A stretch of DNA of 38,441 nucleotides, taken from NCBI GenBank assembly GCA_000337115.1, contig AOIR01000038.1:1-38441 (forward strand). Reading direction: 5' to 3'. The notes under the pieces were generated by a model that was given only the letters and a program-made list of their open reading frames with translations, did no database searches and was not told the DNA's origin. Below, in pieces: positions 7,090-15,967 of this stretch (the stretch's first letter is position 1; each line of letters starts with the position of its first letter). The position numbers were made by a program, and so were the translations under genes. Origin of the DNA: Natrinema thermotolerans DSM 11552. Lineage in GTDB: Archaea > Halobacteriota > Halobacteria > Halobacteriales > Natrialbaceae.

Positions 7090-8214
7090 TCAGTCGCGTT
7101 CGGTCGGCCCGTCCGAACACAGCGCGGCGACGTACTTGTCGACGTGGTCGTCGATCCGGCGCTTGTAGCCGGCCTGTCGAGCGAGCCGGTCGAGTTCGCG
7201 GGCGACGAGGCTGCCGTACTGGACCGCTTTCTTGTCCCGCTGGGCGACTTCGGCTGGGAGATAGTCGGCCGCGACGCGGCGGAAGCCGCGTTTCCGTTCC
7301 TCGGCGTCGGCCAGTAGCTCGTCGGGGAGCCGAAGCGCGGCCTCGATCACGGCGTCGTGGAGAAGCGGCGCGACGGGCTCGAGCCCCGTCGCTTCGATCG
7401 TCAACACGTCCCGCGGCAGCTGCTCGGGGAGGCTCCGGATCCCCTCCCGGACGGCCCCCCGAACCGTCTCGGCCGCAACCCGGTGGTCGAGTCGGACGAC
7501 CTTCTCGTAGCCGCCGAACAGTTCGTCCGCGCCCTGCCCGACCGCGAGCGCGTCGAACCCGTCGGCGGCGACGCGTTCGCCGACCAAGTACAGCGGCAGG
7601 GCGATCTGGACGTCCATCGCGTTCGTCCGGCCGGTCGCTCGCACGACCTCCGGCACCGCCCGCTCGAGGTCCGCGGGCTCGAGGTCGACGACCGTCAGCT
7701 CGCGGCCCATCGCGTCGGCGGCCGTCCGCGCGGCTTCGACGTCGTGGCTGTCGGGGAAGCCGACGACGTACAGCGGTGCGTCGAGCAGTTCGGCGACCAG
7801 CGCCGAGTCGACACCGCCGGAGAAGGCGACCGCGATATCGCGGTCGGTCCCCAGCGCGGCGTCGGCCGCCGTCTCGACCACCCGCTCGAGGGACGTGAGG
7901 GCGCGCTCGGGGGCGCGTGGCTCGGGATCGGGAAGGGACCAGTGCGATTCCGGCTGAGGAAGCGGCTCGTCAGCGGATGCGGCCGCGCCGGCCGGGAAGA
8001 GGACGGGGTCCTCGAGCGGGGCCGGCTCGAACGCCCACGCCCGCCCCTCGTCCGCGGAGTCGTCGGCGTCGACGAACAGCGGCTCCCGGCCGAGGATATC
8101 GCGGACGAGGCGGCCGTCGACGCGCCCGGCGAACCCGGTGCTACCGGGCAGCGGATCGGTCCGTTCGATGGCGTCGCGGACGTTCGTTCGGTCGCCGCGG
8201 AGGTCGTCGGTCAT
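7090..8214 (-). CDS. Asparagine synthase-like ATP-pyrophosphatase without a full glutaminase domain
   Basis: This 374-residue protein carries the AsnB C-terminal synthetase fold: the PP-loop AVAFSGGVDSALVAEL at about residues 145-160, the GQGADELFGGYEK motif that binds substrate in asparagine synthetases, and a helical C-terminus with KRGFRRVAADYLP and QRDKKAVQYGS. Full AsnB proteins are near 500 to 600 residues and start with a catalytic cysteine in an Ntn-type glutaminase domain. Here only a short stretch resembling the end of that domain remains (RDILGREPLFVD), and there is no N-terminal Met-Cys. It may therefore use ammonia or make a different amide. The ATG at 8214 overlaps the stop of the PHP gene by 4 nt, so the two are cotranscribed and the link between them is probably functional. 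Confidence 0.82.
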   Translation of the reverse strand: MTDDLRGDRTNVRDAIERTDPLPGSTGFAGRVDGRLVRDILGREPLFVDADDSADEGRAWAFEPAPLEDPVLFPAGAAASADEPLPQPESHWSLPDPEPRAPERALTSLERVVETAADAALGTDRDIAVAFSGGVDSALVAELLDAPLYVVGFPDSHDVEAARTAADAMGRELTVVDLEPADLERAVPEVVRATGRTNAMDVQIALPLYLVGERVAADGFDALAVGQGADELFGGYEKVVRLDHRVAAETVRGAVREGIRSLPEQLPRDVLTIEATGLEPVAPLLHDAVIEAALRLPDELLADAEERKRGFRRVAADYLPAEVAQRDKKAVQYGSLVARELDRLARQAGYKRRIDDHVDKYVAALCSDGPTERD

Positions 8215-8894
8215 CGGAGGATACTCAGAACGCGGCTCAGTCGTCGCGTGACCCCGCCAGCGAACTGCTGGACACTGATTCGCCACGGCGTTCGCTTCCC
8301 CTCGACGGTCGTCCGGCCGTCGGCGATGGCCGCGAGGATCGCATCGGCCGAGCGCTCGTCGGCGTCGACTCGGGTGACCGCCTGCCCGACCATCTCGCTG
8401 ATGTGGGCGTCGCTGCCGGCGGTCATCGGTAGCTCCCGCGACCGGGCGTAGCGCTCGGCCTGTCGGTTCGCACGGCCGGTAAACAGCCGCGAGTTGTAGA
8501 CCTCGATCGCGTCGCCCAGCGCGAGCTGGTCCCGGGAAATACGGGCCATAACGCCGTGGCGGGCCTCCTGAAACGGATGCGGGATCACCGCGAGCCCACC
8601 CTGGTCGTGGATCGCCTCGAGCGTCGACTCGAAGGAGAGTCCCGGCGGGACCGCCTCCTCGAGTCCCAGCCCCAGTACGTGGCCGGCCTTGCTCGAGATT
8701 TCCATGCCCGGAACCCCGACCAGTCCGTACTCGGGGGCCAGTTCGGCGGCCTCGAGGCTCGCGTCGATCTCGTCGTGGTCCGTCACGGCGATCGCGTCTA
8801 GCCCGACGGCCTCGGCCTGCTCCAAGATGAGTTCGACCGGGTCGCGACCGTCGTAGGACAGCGACGAGTGCGTGTGGAGTTCGACCGACAGCAC
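8211..8894 (-). CDS. PHP-domain metal-dependent phosphoesterase
   Basis: This 227-residue protein has the metal-binding motifs of the polymerase and histidinol phosphatase (PHP) superfamily. Motif 1 is ELHTHSSLSYDG at residues 5-16, motif 2 is AVTDHDEIDASLEA, a middle motif is AVIPHPFQEARHG, and motif 4 is AGSDAHISEMVG. Such proteins hydrolyse phosphate esters using two or three metal ions. RNase AM-like and histidinol-phosphatase-like proteins share this layout, so the substrate is open. I chose a GTG start at 8894 because homology begins two residues later and no ATG is available nearby. It overlaps the downstream synthetase-like gene by 4 nt and is divergent from purL, with 130 nt between the starts. 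Confidence 0.85.
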   Translation of the reverse strand: MLSVELHTHSSLSYDGRDPVELILEQAEAVGLDAIAVTDHDEIDASLEAAELAPEYGLVGVPGMEISSKAGHVLGLGLEEAVPPGLSFESTLEAIHDQGGLAVIPHPFQEARHGVMARISRDQLALGDAIEVYNSRLFTGRANRQAERYARSRELPMTAGSDAHISEMVGQAVTRVDADERSADAILAAIADGRTTVEGKRTPWRISVQQFAGGVTRRLSRVLSILR

Positions 8895-8965
8895 GAGCGT
8901 ACGTTTAGGCGGCCTGATCAAAAACGACTCGGTCCGTCGGTTGCGATCGTCGAATCCGACCGACA

Positions 8966-8985
8966 ATATGCATAAACGTGCATAT
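8966..8985. promoter_or_regulatory. Inverted repeat ATATGCA-N6-TGCATAT upstream of purL
   Basis: Perfect 7-bp arms at 8966-8972 and 8979-8985 lie about 40 nt before the purL ATG, in the spacer shared with the divergent PHP gene. A second short palindrome, CACCTAGGTG at 9014-9023, directly abuts the purL start. The larger dyad is in the position of an upstream operator; purine control would be a guess. Confidence 0.4.
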
Positions 8986-9024
8986 AGAAACCCATTTACC
9001 GGCCGACTTTCACCACCTAGGTGA

Positions 9025-11169
9025 ATGAGTCTTGCCGATTCGGACCGCGAACTCGTCGTTTCCGAGCTGGGGCGGGAACCGACTCGAGCGGAGGCGGCGC
9101 TGTTCGAGAACCTCTGGAGCGAACACTGTGCGTACCGCTCCTCGCGACCGCTGCTGTCGGCCTTCGACAGCGAGGGGGAGCAGGTCGTCGTCGGGCCGGG
9201 CGACGACGCGGCGGTCGTCGCGCTCCCCGGCGAGGAGGGCGAGGACGCGACGTACGTCACGATGGGGATCGAGAGCCACAACCACCCCTCCTATGTCGAC
9301 CCGTTCGACGGCGCGGCGACCGGCGTCGGCGGCATCGTCCGGGATACGCTCTCGATGGGGGCCTACCCCATCGCGCTGGCCGACTCGCTGTACTTCGGCA
9401 AGTTCGGCGACGACCACTCGAAGTACCTCTTCGAGGGCGTCGTCGAGGGGATCAGCCACTACGGGAACTGTATCGGCGTCCCCACCGTCGCCGGCAGCGT
9501 CGACTTCCATCCCGATTACGAGGGGAATCCGCTGGTCAACGTCGCCTGCGTCGGCCTGACGAACGAGGACCGGCTGGTCACTGCCGAAGCACAGGAACCG
9601 GGCAACAAGCTCGTCCTCGTCGGTAACGCCACCGGCCGGGACGGGCTCGGCGGCGCCTCCTTCGCCAGCGAGGACCTCGCGGAGGACGCCGAGACCGAGG
9701 ACCGGCCCGCGGTCCAGGTCGGCGACCCCTACGCGGAGAAGCTGCTGATCGAGGCCAACGAGGCCCTCGTCGACGAGAACCTGATCGAATCCGCCCGCGA
9801 CCTCGGTGCCGCCGGCCTCGGCGGGGCCTCGAGCGAGATGGTCGCCAAGGCCGACCTCGGCGCGCGAATCGAACTCGAGCGAGTTCACCAGCGCGAGCCG
9901 AACATGAACGCCTTGGAGATCCTGCTCGCGGAGTCCCAGGAGCGGATGTGTTACGAGGTCGAGCCCGACAACGTCGAGCGGGTCCGCGAGATCGCCGACC
10001 GGTTCGATCTGGGCTGTTCGGTCATCGGCGAGGTCACCGACGGCAACTACACCTGCACCTTTGAGGGCGAGACTGTCGTCGACGTCGACGCCTACTTCCT
10101 CGGCGAGGGCGCGCCGATGAACGACCTTGCGAGCGAGGACCCCGTCGAACCGGAGACCGACCTGCCCGACGCCGACCTCGCGGCCGCCTTCGACGCCGTC
10201 GTTTCGAGCCCGAACACGGCCTCGAAACGGTGGGTCTATCGACAGTACGACCACGAGGTCGGCGTCCGCACGAGCGTCGGCCCCGGCGACGACGCAGCAA
10301 TCGTTGCGGTTCGGGAAGCCGAGCAGGGACTGGCGCTCTCGTCCGGTGCCGCACCGAACTGGACCGCCGCCGCGCCCTACGAGGGCGCTCGCGCGGTCGC
10401 GCTCGAGAACGCGACCAACGTCGCGGCCAAGGGTGCGACGCCGCTGGCCGCTGTCGACTGTCTCAACGGCGGCAACCCCGAGAAGCCGGACGTCTACGGC
10501 GGCTTCGAGGGCATCGTCGACGGCCTCGCCGAGATGTGCGAAACGCTGTCGACGCCGGTCGTCGGGGGCAACGTCTCGCTGTACAACGATTCCGTCGCCG
10601 GGCCGATCCCGCCGACGCCGACGCTGGCGCTTGTCGGAGCGAAAGAGGGCTACGACGCCCCACCGCTGTCGGCCGCACCGGAGGGCGACCTGGTGCTGGT
10701 CGGCGATCTGGGTCTCGCCGACGACGCCCGGCTGGGCGGTTCCGAGTACCTCGCGCAGTTCGGCGGTAGCGACCGGTTCCCCGAACTGCCCGACGACCCC
10801 GCGGCCCTGATCGAGACCCTCGCCGCGGTCGCCGACGACGACGCGACGCTCGCGGTTCACGACGTCAGCCACGGCGGCCTCGCCGTTTCCCTCGCCGAGA
10901 TGGTCTCGCCCGACGCCGGCCTCGAGGTGTCGCTGCCGGGCGACGACCCCGCCGGCGAACTGTTCCACGAGCAGCCGGGCCGCGCGCTGATCCAGACCGA
11001 GTCCGTCGAAGCGGTCCGCGAGGCGTTCGACGGCGTCGCCCCCGTCGTCGAACTCGGCGCGGCGACCGACGACGGGACGCTGTCCGTCGACCTCGGCGAC
11101 CGGACGATCGAAACCGACGCCGCCGAGATCCGGGAGCGGCGCGCGACGATCGAACGCGGCCTCGAGTGA
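9025..11169 (+). CDS. purL: Phosphoribosylformylglycinamidine synthase subunit PurL
   Basis: This 714-residue enzyme is the synthetase subunit of FGAM synthase, which converts FGAR, ATP and PurQ-supplied ammonia to FGAM in the fourth step of purine synthesis. Its length fits the small archaeal and Gram-positive PurL that works with separate PurS and PurQ. Recognisable motifs are [16 protein letters not shown] at about residues 28-43 with the catalytic histidine, [19 protein letters not shown] at about residues 79-97 and the glycine-rich [11 protein letters not shown] second half begins [14 protein letters not shown] and repeats the fold, including GGNVSLYND and [15 protein letters not shown]. 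No purS or purQ is in the window. The start is supported by a conserved opening ([26 protein letters not shown]), abbreviated here by its features rather than in full. Confidence 0.96.
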   Translation: MSLADSDRELVVSELGREPTRAEAALFENLWSEHCAYRSSRPLLSAFDSEGEQVVVGPGDDAAVVALPGEEGEDATYVTMGIESHNHPSYVDPFDGAATGVGGIVRDTLSMGAYPIALADSLYFGKFGDDHSKYLFEGVVEGISHYGNCIGVPTVAGSVDFHPDYEGNPLVNVACVGLTNEDRLVTAEAQEPGNKLVLVGNATGRDGLGGASFASEDLAEDAETEDRPAVQVGDPYAEKLLIEANEALVDENLIESARDLGAAGLGGASSEMVAKADLGARIELERVHQREPNMNALEILLAESQERMCYEVEPDNVERVREIADRFDLGCSVIGEVTDGNYTCTFEGETVVDVDAYFLGEGAPMNDLASEDPVEPETDLPDADLAAAFDAVVSSPNTASKRWVYRQYDHEVGVRTSVGPGDDAAIVAVREAEQGLALSSGAAPNWTAAAPYEGARAVALENATNVAAKGATPLAAVDCLNGGNPEKPDVYGGFEGIVDGLAEMCETLSTPVVGGNVSLYNDSVAGPIPPTPTLALVGAKEGYDAPPLSAAPEGDLVLVGDLGLADDARLGGSEYLAQFGGSDRFPELPDDPAALIETLAAVADDDATLAVHDVSHGGLAVSLAEMVSPDAGLEVSLPGDDPAGELFHEQPGRALIQTESVEAVREAFDGVAPVVELGAATDDGTLSVDLGDRTIETDAAEIRERRATIERGLE

Positions 11170-11292
11170 CGGTCGCGGCGTGATGATCGGCGGGGACCGC
11201 GATCGACGTCCACCTTACTACCGCTACTCTCCGGTATATTGATATTCGTTCGGCACGGATTCTCCGCGAACGGCACAGCCGGAGGAACATCG

Positions 11293-11877
11293 ATGTCCGA
11301 TACCCCATCCGTCCTGATCGTCGAAGACGAGCCCGACCTCGCGGATCTCTATGCCGCCTGGCTCGAGGAGGAGTGTCGCGTCCGCACGGCTTACGACGGC
11401 GCCGAGGCGCTCGATGCGATCGATGAGACGATCGACGTCGTATTGCTCGATCGGCGGATGCCGGGGCTCTCGGGCGATACCGTCCTCGACACCATGCGGG
11501 AACGGAGCCTCGATTGCCGGGTCGCGATGGTGACAGCGGTCGAGCCCGACTTCGACATCGTCGAGATGGGGTTCGACGATTACCTGGTCAAGCCGGTTTC
11601 GGGCGACGAACTCGTCGACGTGATCGACCAGTTACTGCTTCGTTCGACCTACGACGACCAGCTCCGTGAGTTCTTCGCGCTCGCCGCGAAGAAGGCGCTG
11701 TTGGACGACCAGAAGACCGCGGCCGAACGCCAGTCGAGTCAGGAGTACGCCGAACTCGAGGACCGACTGGCCGTCCTCCGGGTCCGGGTCGACGACACGA
11801 TGCAGGAACTCTTAGCGCAGGACGGCTACCGACAGCTCTGGCGGGACATCGCGGGTGAGTCGTTCGAAACGGAGTAG
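11293..11877 (+). CDS. HalX-type response regulator
   Basis: This 194-residue protein has a receiver domain (residues 1-115) with the acidic pair E11/D12, the phospho-acceptor D53 in LLDRRMPGLSG, T81 in MVTAV and K100 in YLVKP, so all the residues needed for phosphorylation are present. The C-terminal part, from about residue 120 (STYDDQLREFFALAAKKALLDDQ), is the helical HalX domain found with receivers in haloarchaea; its target is not known and it is not a classical DNA-binding domain. GGAGGA at 11281-11286 is a good Shine-Dalgarno site 6 nt before the ATG at 11293, and TATATTGA at about 11235 gives a short leader. It faces the kinase gene end to end with 3 nt between the stops. Confidence 0.9.
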   Translation: MSDTPSVLIVEDEPDLADLYAAWLEEECRVRTAYDGAEALDAIDETIDVVLLDRRMPGLSGDTVLDTMRERSLDCRVAMVTAVEPDFDIVEMGFDDYLVKPVSGDELVDVIDQLLLRSTYDDQLREFFALAAKKALLDDQKTAAERQSSQEYAELEDRLAVLRVRVDDTMQELLAQDGYRQLWRDIAGESFETE

Positions 11878-11880
11878 CGT

Positions 11881-13737
11881 TTACGCGGGGTCCCGCTCGA
11901 GGGTCGTTATCTCCCTGATTTCGATCCGGGTGCCGCCGTTGTCGCCGTTGGTGACCGTACACGTCCAGTCGTGGGCCTCGGCGATCGCCCGGACGAGCGC
12001 GAGCCCGAGGCCGTCGATCGCGGTGTCGTCGTCGGCAGTCGGATCGAGGACGCGATCGTGTGCGTTCGGCGGGATTTCCGCGGCATCATCGAGGAGGAAG
12101 AACCCGCGGCTGCCGTCGTCTTCGAACCCGACCAGTCCGATCTGGATCGTTACGTCGTCGTTCGCCCGAGCGACCGCGCTGTCGAACGCCGTCTGGAGGA
12201 GGTGGACGAACCGGTCGGGATCGGCCCGGAGCGCGGCCGGCGCGTCCACGACGACGTTATCGGGGTCCAGCCGGGAATCGGCGAGCGCGTCGTCGATCGC
12301 CGACTCGAGCCGGAGCCGGCTGCGCGGGCCGACCGCGGAGGCGTTGCGGGCGAACTCCCGGACGTCGTCGACGAGCCGTTCGGCCCGGTCGAGCGTCGTC
12401 TCGACGGTGTCTTCCGCCAGCGGGAACTCCCACTCGTCGGCTCCGTCGTCCGCGAGGGCGTCGGCGACGGCCTCGAGCTGGTTCTGGAGGTCGCTCGAGA
12501 GGATCTCGGCGACGGCCTCGAGGCGTTCGGTCTGGCGCTCGAGTTCGGCCGTCCGATCCCGCAGGACTCGTTCTCGGTCCGCCCGATCGAGGGCGGCGCG
12601 AGTGTTCTCGACGAGCGTCGAGATGAGGTCGACGTCGGTTTCGTCGAACCAGTGGGGGTCGTACGAGCCCGTCATGAGGACCCCGTGGGTCCCGATCGGG
12701 GCGATGATCTCCGAGCGAAGCGGCGTCTCGGGATTGTAGAGTCCGTCGGTATCGCCGAGATCGTCGAACAGTTGGACCTCGCCGCCCTCGAAGACCTCCC
12801 AGACCAACCCCTCGCCGGGGTTGAACCGCGGGAGGCCGCCGAACTCGTCGTGGGCCCCCGCGGTGCCGGCGACCGGTTCGAGGTAGCCCTGTTCCTCCTC
12901 GAGCAGCCAGACGCCGCTGATGGGGAGATCGAGCAGGTCGCTGCCGGCGTGGACGGCGATCGCACAGATCTCCTCGGGATCGTCGGACTCGAGCAGCCAG
13001 CGAGTAACCTCGTGCAGCGACGTGACGACGCGGTCGTACTCGTGTTGATCGGTGATGTCCCGGACGATCGCGGCGACCGTCGCGGCGTTGTCCTCGACGG
13101 GGACGAACCGGAACTCGCCCATCCGGTCGTCGCCGTCGGGGCCGACGTAGGGCAACTCGAGCTGGCGATGGGCGGCGTTGCCGACGTCGACGTCGGTGAT
13201 CGCCCGTCCGATCTCGACGGCGTCATCGTCGTCGATCCCCGCTACTTCGGTCAGGGTCTCGACGTGTTCGCCGACGAGCGTCGAGCGGCCCGCGCCCAGC
13301 ACCGACTCGGTCGCGCCGTTGACGGTGATGATCTCGCGGTTGCGATCGAGCGTGACGACGGCGTCGCGGATCGCCTCGACGACCGCGGCGTGTTGGGCGA
13401 GCGTCGTCTCCTGGGCCTTCCGCTCGCTGACGTCGCGCATGAACACGGAGAGGCCCGTTTCGGAGGGGTAGGCCCGTGCCTCGAACCACGTCTCGAGGGG
13501 GGCGTGATAGATTTCGAAGGAAACCGGCACCTGTTCGTCCATCGCGCGGTGAAAGCCCTCGGGGAACTGCGTCTCGACGGTCTGGGGGAACTCGTCCCAC
13601 ATGACCCGCCCGATCAGGTCCTCTCGGGAGCGTTTCAGCAACGTCTCCGCCCGCTCGTTGAGATAGGTGAACCGAAAGCTCGTATCGAGAGCGAAGAAGG
13701 CGTCGGTGACGCGATCGACGATCGGTACGGAACGCAT
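11881..13737 (-). CDS. PAS-PAS-GAF sensor with a degenerate histidine kinase core
   Basis: This 618-residue soluble protein has a PAS domain at about residues 5-105, a second PAS at about 115-230, a GAF domain at about 235-385, and a coiled linker leading to a kinase core at 400-610. The core is recognisable but damaged. The phospho-acceptor region reads EILSSDLQNQL, with S415 where a histidine is expected. The N-box asparagine is replaced (FDSAVAR, S520), and the G1 box reads DDAAEIP instead of D-x-G-x-G-I-P. The G2 box (GLGLALVRAIAEAHDW, residues 577-591) is kept. It probably cannot autophosphorylate and may act as a sensor scaffold or a regulator of another kinase. A GTG at 13791 is an alternative start, but a TATA-like TTATCTA at about 13797-13804 favours the ATG at 13737. 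Confidence 0.85.
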   Translation of the reverse strand: MRSVPIVDRVTDAFFALDTSFRFTYLNERAETLLKRSREDLIGRVMWDEFPQTVETQFPEGFHRAMDEQVPVSFEIYHAPLETWFEARAYPSETGLSVFMRDVSERKAQETTLAQHAAVVEAIRDAVVTLDRNREIITVNGATESVLGAGRSTLVGEHVETLTEVAGIDDDDAVEIGRAITDVDVGNAAHRQLELPYVGPDGDDRMGEFRFVPVEDNAATVAAIVRDITDQHEYDRVVTSLHEVTRWLLESDDPEEICAIAVHAGSDLLDLPISGVWLLEEEQGYLEPVAGTAGAHDEFGGLPRFNPGEGLVWEVFEGGEVQLFDDLGDTDGLYNPETPLRSEIIAPIGTHGVLMTGSYDPHWFDETDVDLISTLVENTRAALDRADRERVLRDRTAELERQTERLEAVAEILSSDLQNQLEAVADALADDGADEWEFPLAEDTVETTLDRAERLVDDVREFARNASAVGPRSRLRLESAIDDALADSRLDPDNVVVDAPAALRADPDRFVHLLQTAFDSAVARANDDVTIQIGLVGFEDDGSRGFFLLDDAAEIPPNAHDRVLDPTADDDTAIDGLGLALVRAIAEAHDWTCTVTNGDNGGTRIEIREITTLERDPA

Positions 13738-13830
13738 CGTCACGACTCGCCACCCCACACCCGTCTCGGCGGCGTAGTCCCGCCCCCACACCCGAATAGA
13801 TAACCGCTCGCAACCGTTGGAATCATCGAC

Positions 13831-13850
13831 GGATAGTTACTGGATAGTTA
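13831..13850. repeat. Direct repeat GGATAGTTA spaced by 11 bp
   Basis: GGATAGTTA occurs at 13831-13839 and 13842-13850, one helical turn apart, about 30 nt beyond the TATA-like element of the minus-strand kinase gene. It could bind a regulator on one face of the helix. The remaining spacer up to 13982 shows nothing I recognise. Confidence 0.3.
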
Positions 13851-13982
13851 GTAAACCCCCTATTTCAGTGTCGTGGCCGAGCGCCGGTGTGTGTCTGAGT
13901 GACATGGGGTGGCGCCGAGCGGAGTCGGGTCGTCCGGTCCAGGCAGGCGAGTTATCCCGATCGATCGGATAGGAACGACGCC

Positions 13983-14189
13983 ATGGTCGACTTCTTCGAA
14001 CGACTCTCGATCCTCCTCGGCAGCGCGACCGTCCTCGCGGTCTGTCTCGTCCTGCTCGCGAGCGGCCTCCTCGAACTCGGGCTGGACCGCCGGCTGCGAT
14101 CCGGCCTGCTGCCGAGCCTCGGTCTGCTCGTCTCCGCCGCCACGCTCGCGGTCTGGGACGCGTCGAATGGCGATGTCGACGACCCCTGA
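13983..14189 (+). CDS. Small two-helix membrane protein
   Basis: This 68-residue protein has two hydrophobic helices, at about residues 9-30 (LLGSATVLAVCLVLLASGLL) and 41-58 (LLPSLGLLVSAATLAVW), joined by the positively charged loop DRRLRSG. The tail is acidic (DASNGDVDDP). By the positive-inside rule both ends would face outward, but with so few charges this is weak. I do not recognise a family. The ATG at 13983 starts the hydrophobic protein directly; the open frame continues upstream with arginine-rich residues that look non-coding. It converges with the aminotransferase gene. Confidence 0.6.
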   Translation: MVDFFERLSILLGSATVLAVCLVLLASGLLELGLDRRLRSGLLPSLGLLVSAATLAVWDASNGDVDDP

Positions 14190-14272
14190 GGACCCTCGAG
14201 CCGGGGGCTCGCGACGGGACTGCTCGTCTCGGCGACTCGGCCGACAAAACGATACGGGTCGGCGATGCCGGC

Positions 14273-15430
14273 TCAGGCGTTGTCGGCGACGAACGCCTCG
14301 ATCCGGTTCAGCGCCTCCCGAAGGTCCTCGAGGCCGGTCGCGTAGGAGATCCGCAGGTGGCCCTCGCCGCCGGTCCCGAAGACGTCGCCGGGGACGACGG
14401 CCACGCCCTGTTCGCGCAGTACTTCCTCGGCGAACTCCTCGGCGGTAAAGCCCTCGGGGACCTCGGGGAAGCAGTAGAACGCCCCCTTGGCCTCGAAGAC
14501 GTCCATCCCGATCTCTCTGAACCGCGAGAGGACGAACTGTCGGCGGCGGTCGTACTGATCGACCATCTCCCGGACGTCGTCCTCGCAGGAATCGAGCGCC
14601 TCGAGGGCGGCGTACTGGGCGGTCGTCGGGGCCGACAGCATCGTGTACTGGTGGATCTTGTTCATCGCGCCGATGGCGTCGGCCGGGCCGAGCGCATAGC
14701 CCAGTCGGAGGCCGGTCATCGCGTGGGCCTTCGAGAAGCCGTTGAACACGATCGTCCGCTCGCGCATCCCCTCGAAGCTCGCGATCGATGTGTGATCCCC
14801 GTCGTAGGTCAGCTCTGCGTAGATCTCGTCCGAGAGGACCATCAGGTCGTGTTCGCGGGCGAACTCGGCGATCGGCTCGAGGTCCTCGGCGGGCATGATC
14901 GCGCCGGTCGGGTTGTTCGGATAACAGAGGACGAGGACGTCGGCCTCGTCGGCACCCGCTTTCTCGAGGCCCTCGACGGTGAGCCGGAAGTCGTCTTCCT
15001 CTTTCGTGGGGACCGGCAGCACTTCGCCGCCGGCGAAGATCACGCCGGGCTCGTAGGAGATGTAGGAGGGCTGGGCGATCGCGACCGTGTCGCCGGGATC
15101 GACGAACGCCCGGAAGGCGAGATCGACGGCCTCGCTGGCCCCGGCGGTGACGATGATCTCCTCGTCGGGGTCGTAGCCCAGATCGAACCGATCGGCGACG
15201 TAGTCGGCGATCGCCTCGCGGAGGTCGCTCTTGCCGCGGTTGGCGGTGTAGGAGGTCTTGCCCTGCTCGAGCGAGGCGATGGCGGCGTCGCGGGCCGCCC
15301 ACGGCGTCGCGAAGTCGGGTTCGCCCACGCCCAGCGAGATGACATCGTCGCGCTCGTCGGCGATCTCGAAGAACCGGCGGATGCCCGACGGCGGCACCGT
15401 CTGCACCCGGTCTGACAGTTCGAAGCTCAT
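14273..15430 (-). CDS. Class I/II pyridoxal-phosphate aminotransferase (AspB family)
   Basis: This 385-residue enzyme transfers amino groups between amino acids and 2-oxo acids, most likely aspartate or aromatic amino acids. Motifs are VGEPDFATP at about residues 35-43 (substrate carboxylate loop), TAGASEAVDLAF (phosphate binding), LCYPNNPTGAIMP with the conserved asparagine, LSDEIYAELTYDG with aspartate and tyrosine for the cofactor ring, and FNGFSKAHAMTGLRLGY, where K234 forms the Schiff base. All key residues are present. It starts 2 nt after the stop of the Lrp-type regulator, so the two form an operon, and control of this enzyme by the regulator in response to an amino acid is likely. 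Confidence 0.92.
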   Translation of the reverse strand: MSFELSDRVQTVPPSGIRRFFEIADERDDVISLGVGEPDFATPWAARDAAIASLEQGKTSYTANRGKSDLREAIADYVADRFDLGYDPDEEIIVTAGASEAVDLAFRAFVDPGDTVAIAQPSYISYEPGVIFAGGEVLPVPTKEEDDFRLTVEGLEKAGADEADVLVLCYPNNPTGAIMPAEDLEPIAEFAREHDLMVLSDEIYAELTYDGDHTSIASFEGMRERTIVFNGFSKAHAMTGLRLGYALGPADAIGAMNKIHQYTMLSAPTTAQYAALEALDSCEDDVREMVDQYDRRRQFVLSRFREIGMDVFEAKGAFYCFPEVPEGFTAEEFAEEVLREQGVAVVPGDVFGTGGEGHLRISYATGLEDLREALNRIEAFVADNA

Positions 15431-15432
15431 GG

Positions 15433-15918
15433 TCAGGGCGAGAAGGAAAGCCGGTCGTCGTCCTCGCCGTCGCCGAGTTCGATCCCGTTCTCCTTGTAGG
15501 AGGTCATCACGTAGTGGGTGACCGTCTGGGTGATCTCGGGGACGGGTGCGACCTTCTCGCTGATGAACTGCGAGACCTCGCGGATGGAATCGCCTTCGAC
15601 CTCCATATCGAAGTCGTAGTCGCCGCTGATCAGTCGGAGGGCTTTGACCTCCGGGAACTGTGCGAGGCGCTGGGCGATGTCGTCGTAGCCGGTCTCGCGG
15701 TCGAGCGTGACGTTCAACTCGACCTCGGCTCGGACGCGCTCGTCGGCGAGCTTGTCCCAGTCGACGACCGCTTGGTACCCGCGGACGACGCCTGCTGTCT
15801 CGAGTTCCTCGATGGTGGCTGCGACCTCGTTCTCGTCGAGGTCGGTCATTCGCGCGATATCGGCCGCGGAGTATCGCGCGTTCTCACGAAGCAACTCGAG
15901 CACCTCGCGTTCGCTCAT
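15433..15918 (-). CDS. Lrp/AsnC-family transcriptional regulator
   Basis: This 161-residue protein has an N-terminal winged helix (residues 1-55: VLELLRENARYSAADIARMT, then DENEVAATIEELETAGVV) and a C-terminal RAM/effector domain containing VKALRLISGDYDFDMEVEG, the strand-turn-strand that binds small ligands and forms dimers and octamers. The tail is acidic, as is usual in haloarchaea. The family binds amino acids and represses or activates metabolic genes. It lies 2 nt upstream of an aminotransferase gene in the same direction. A 12-bp palindrome at 15968-15979 lies 49 nt before its start and could be its own operator. Confidence 0.92.
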   Translation of the reverse strand: MSEREVLELLRENARYSAADIARMTDLDENEVAATIEELETAGVVRGYQAVVDWDKLADERVRAEVELNVTLDRETGYDDIAQRLAQFPEVKALRLISGDYDFDMEVEGDSIREVSQFISEKVAPVPEITQTVTHYVMTSYKENGIELGDGEDDDRLSFSP

Positions 15919-15967
15919 ACTGCCTGCAAGCGCGAGCGCGAGTAAAGGTCTAACGTTGTTCGTTCGT

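Noticed and set aside
9010..10968. Antisense open frame (652 codons) over purL
   Set aside because: The plus-strand purL is unambiguous with intact motifs. The antisense translation is Arg/Gly/Val-rich without recognisable features.
11971..13803. Plus-strand open frame (610 codons) over the PAS-GAF kinase gene
   Set aside because: It is a shadow of the minus-strand gene, whose PAS, GAF and G2-box features are clear.
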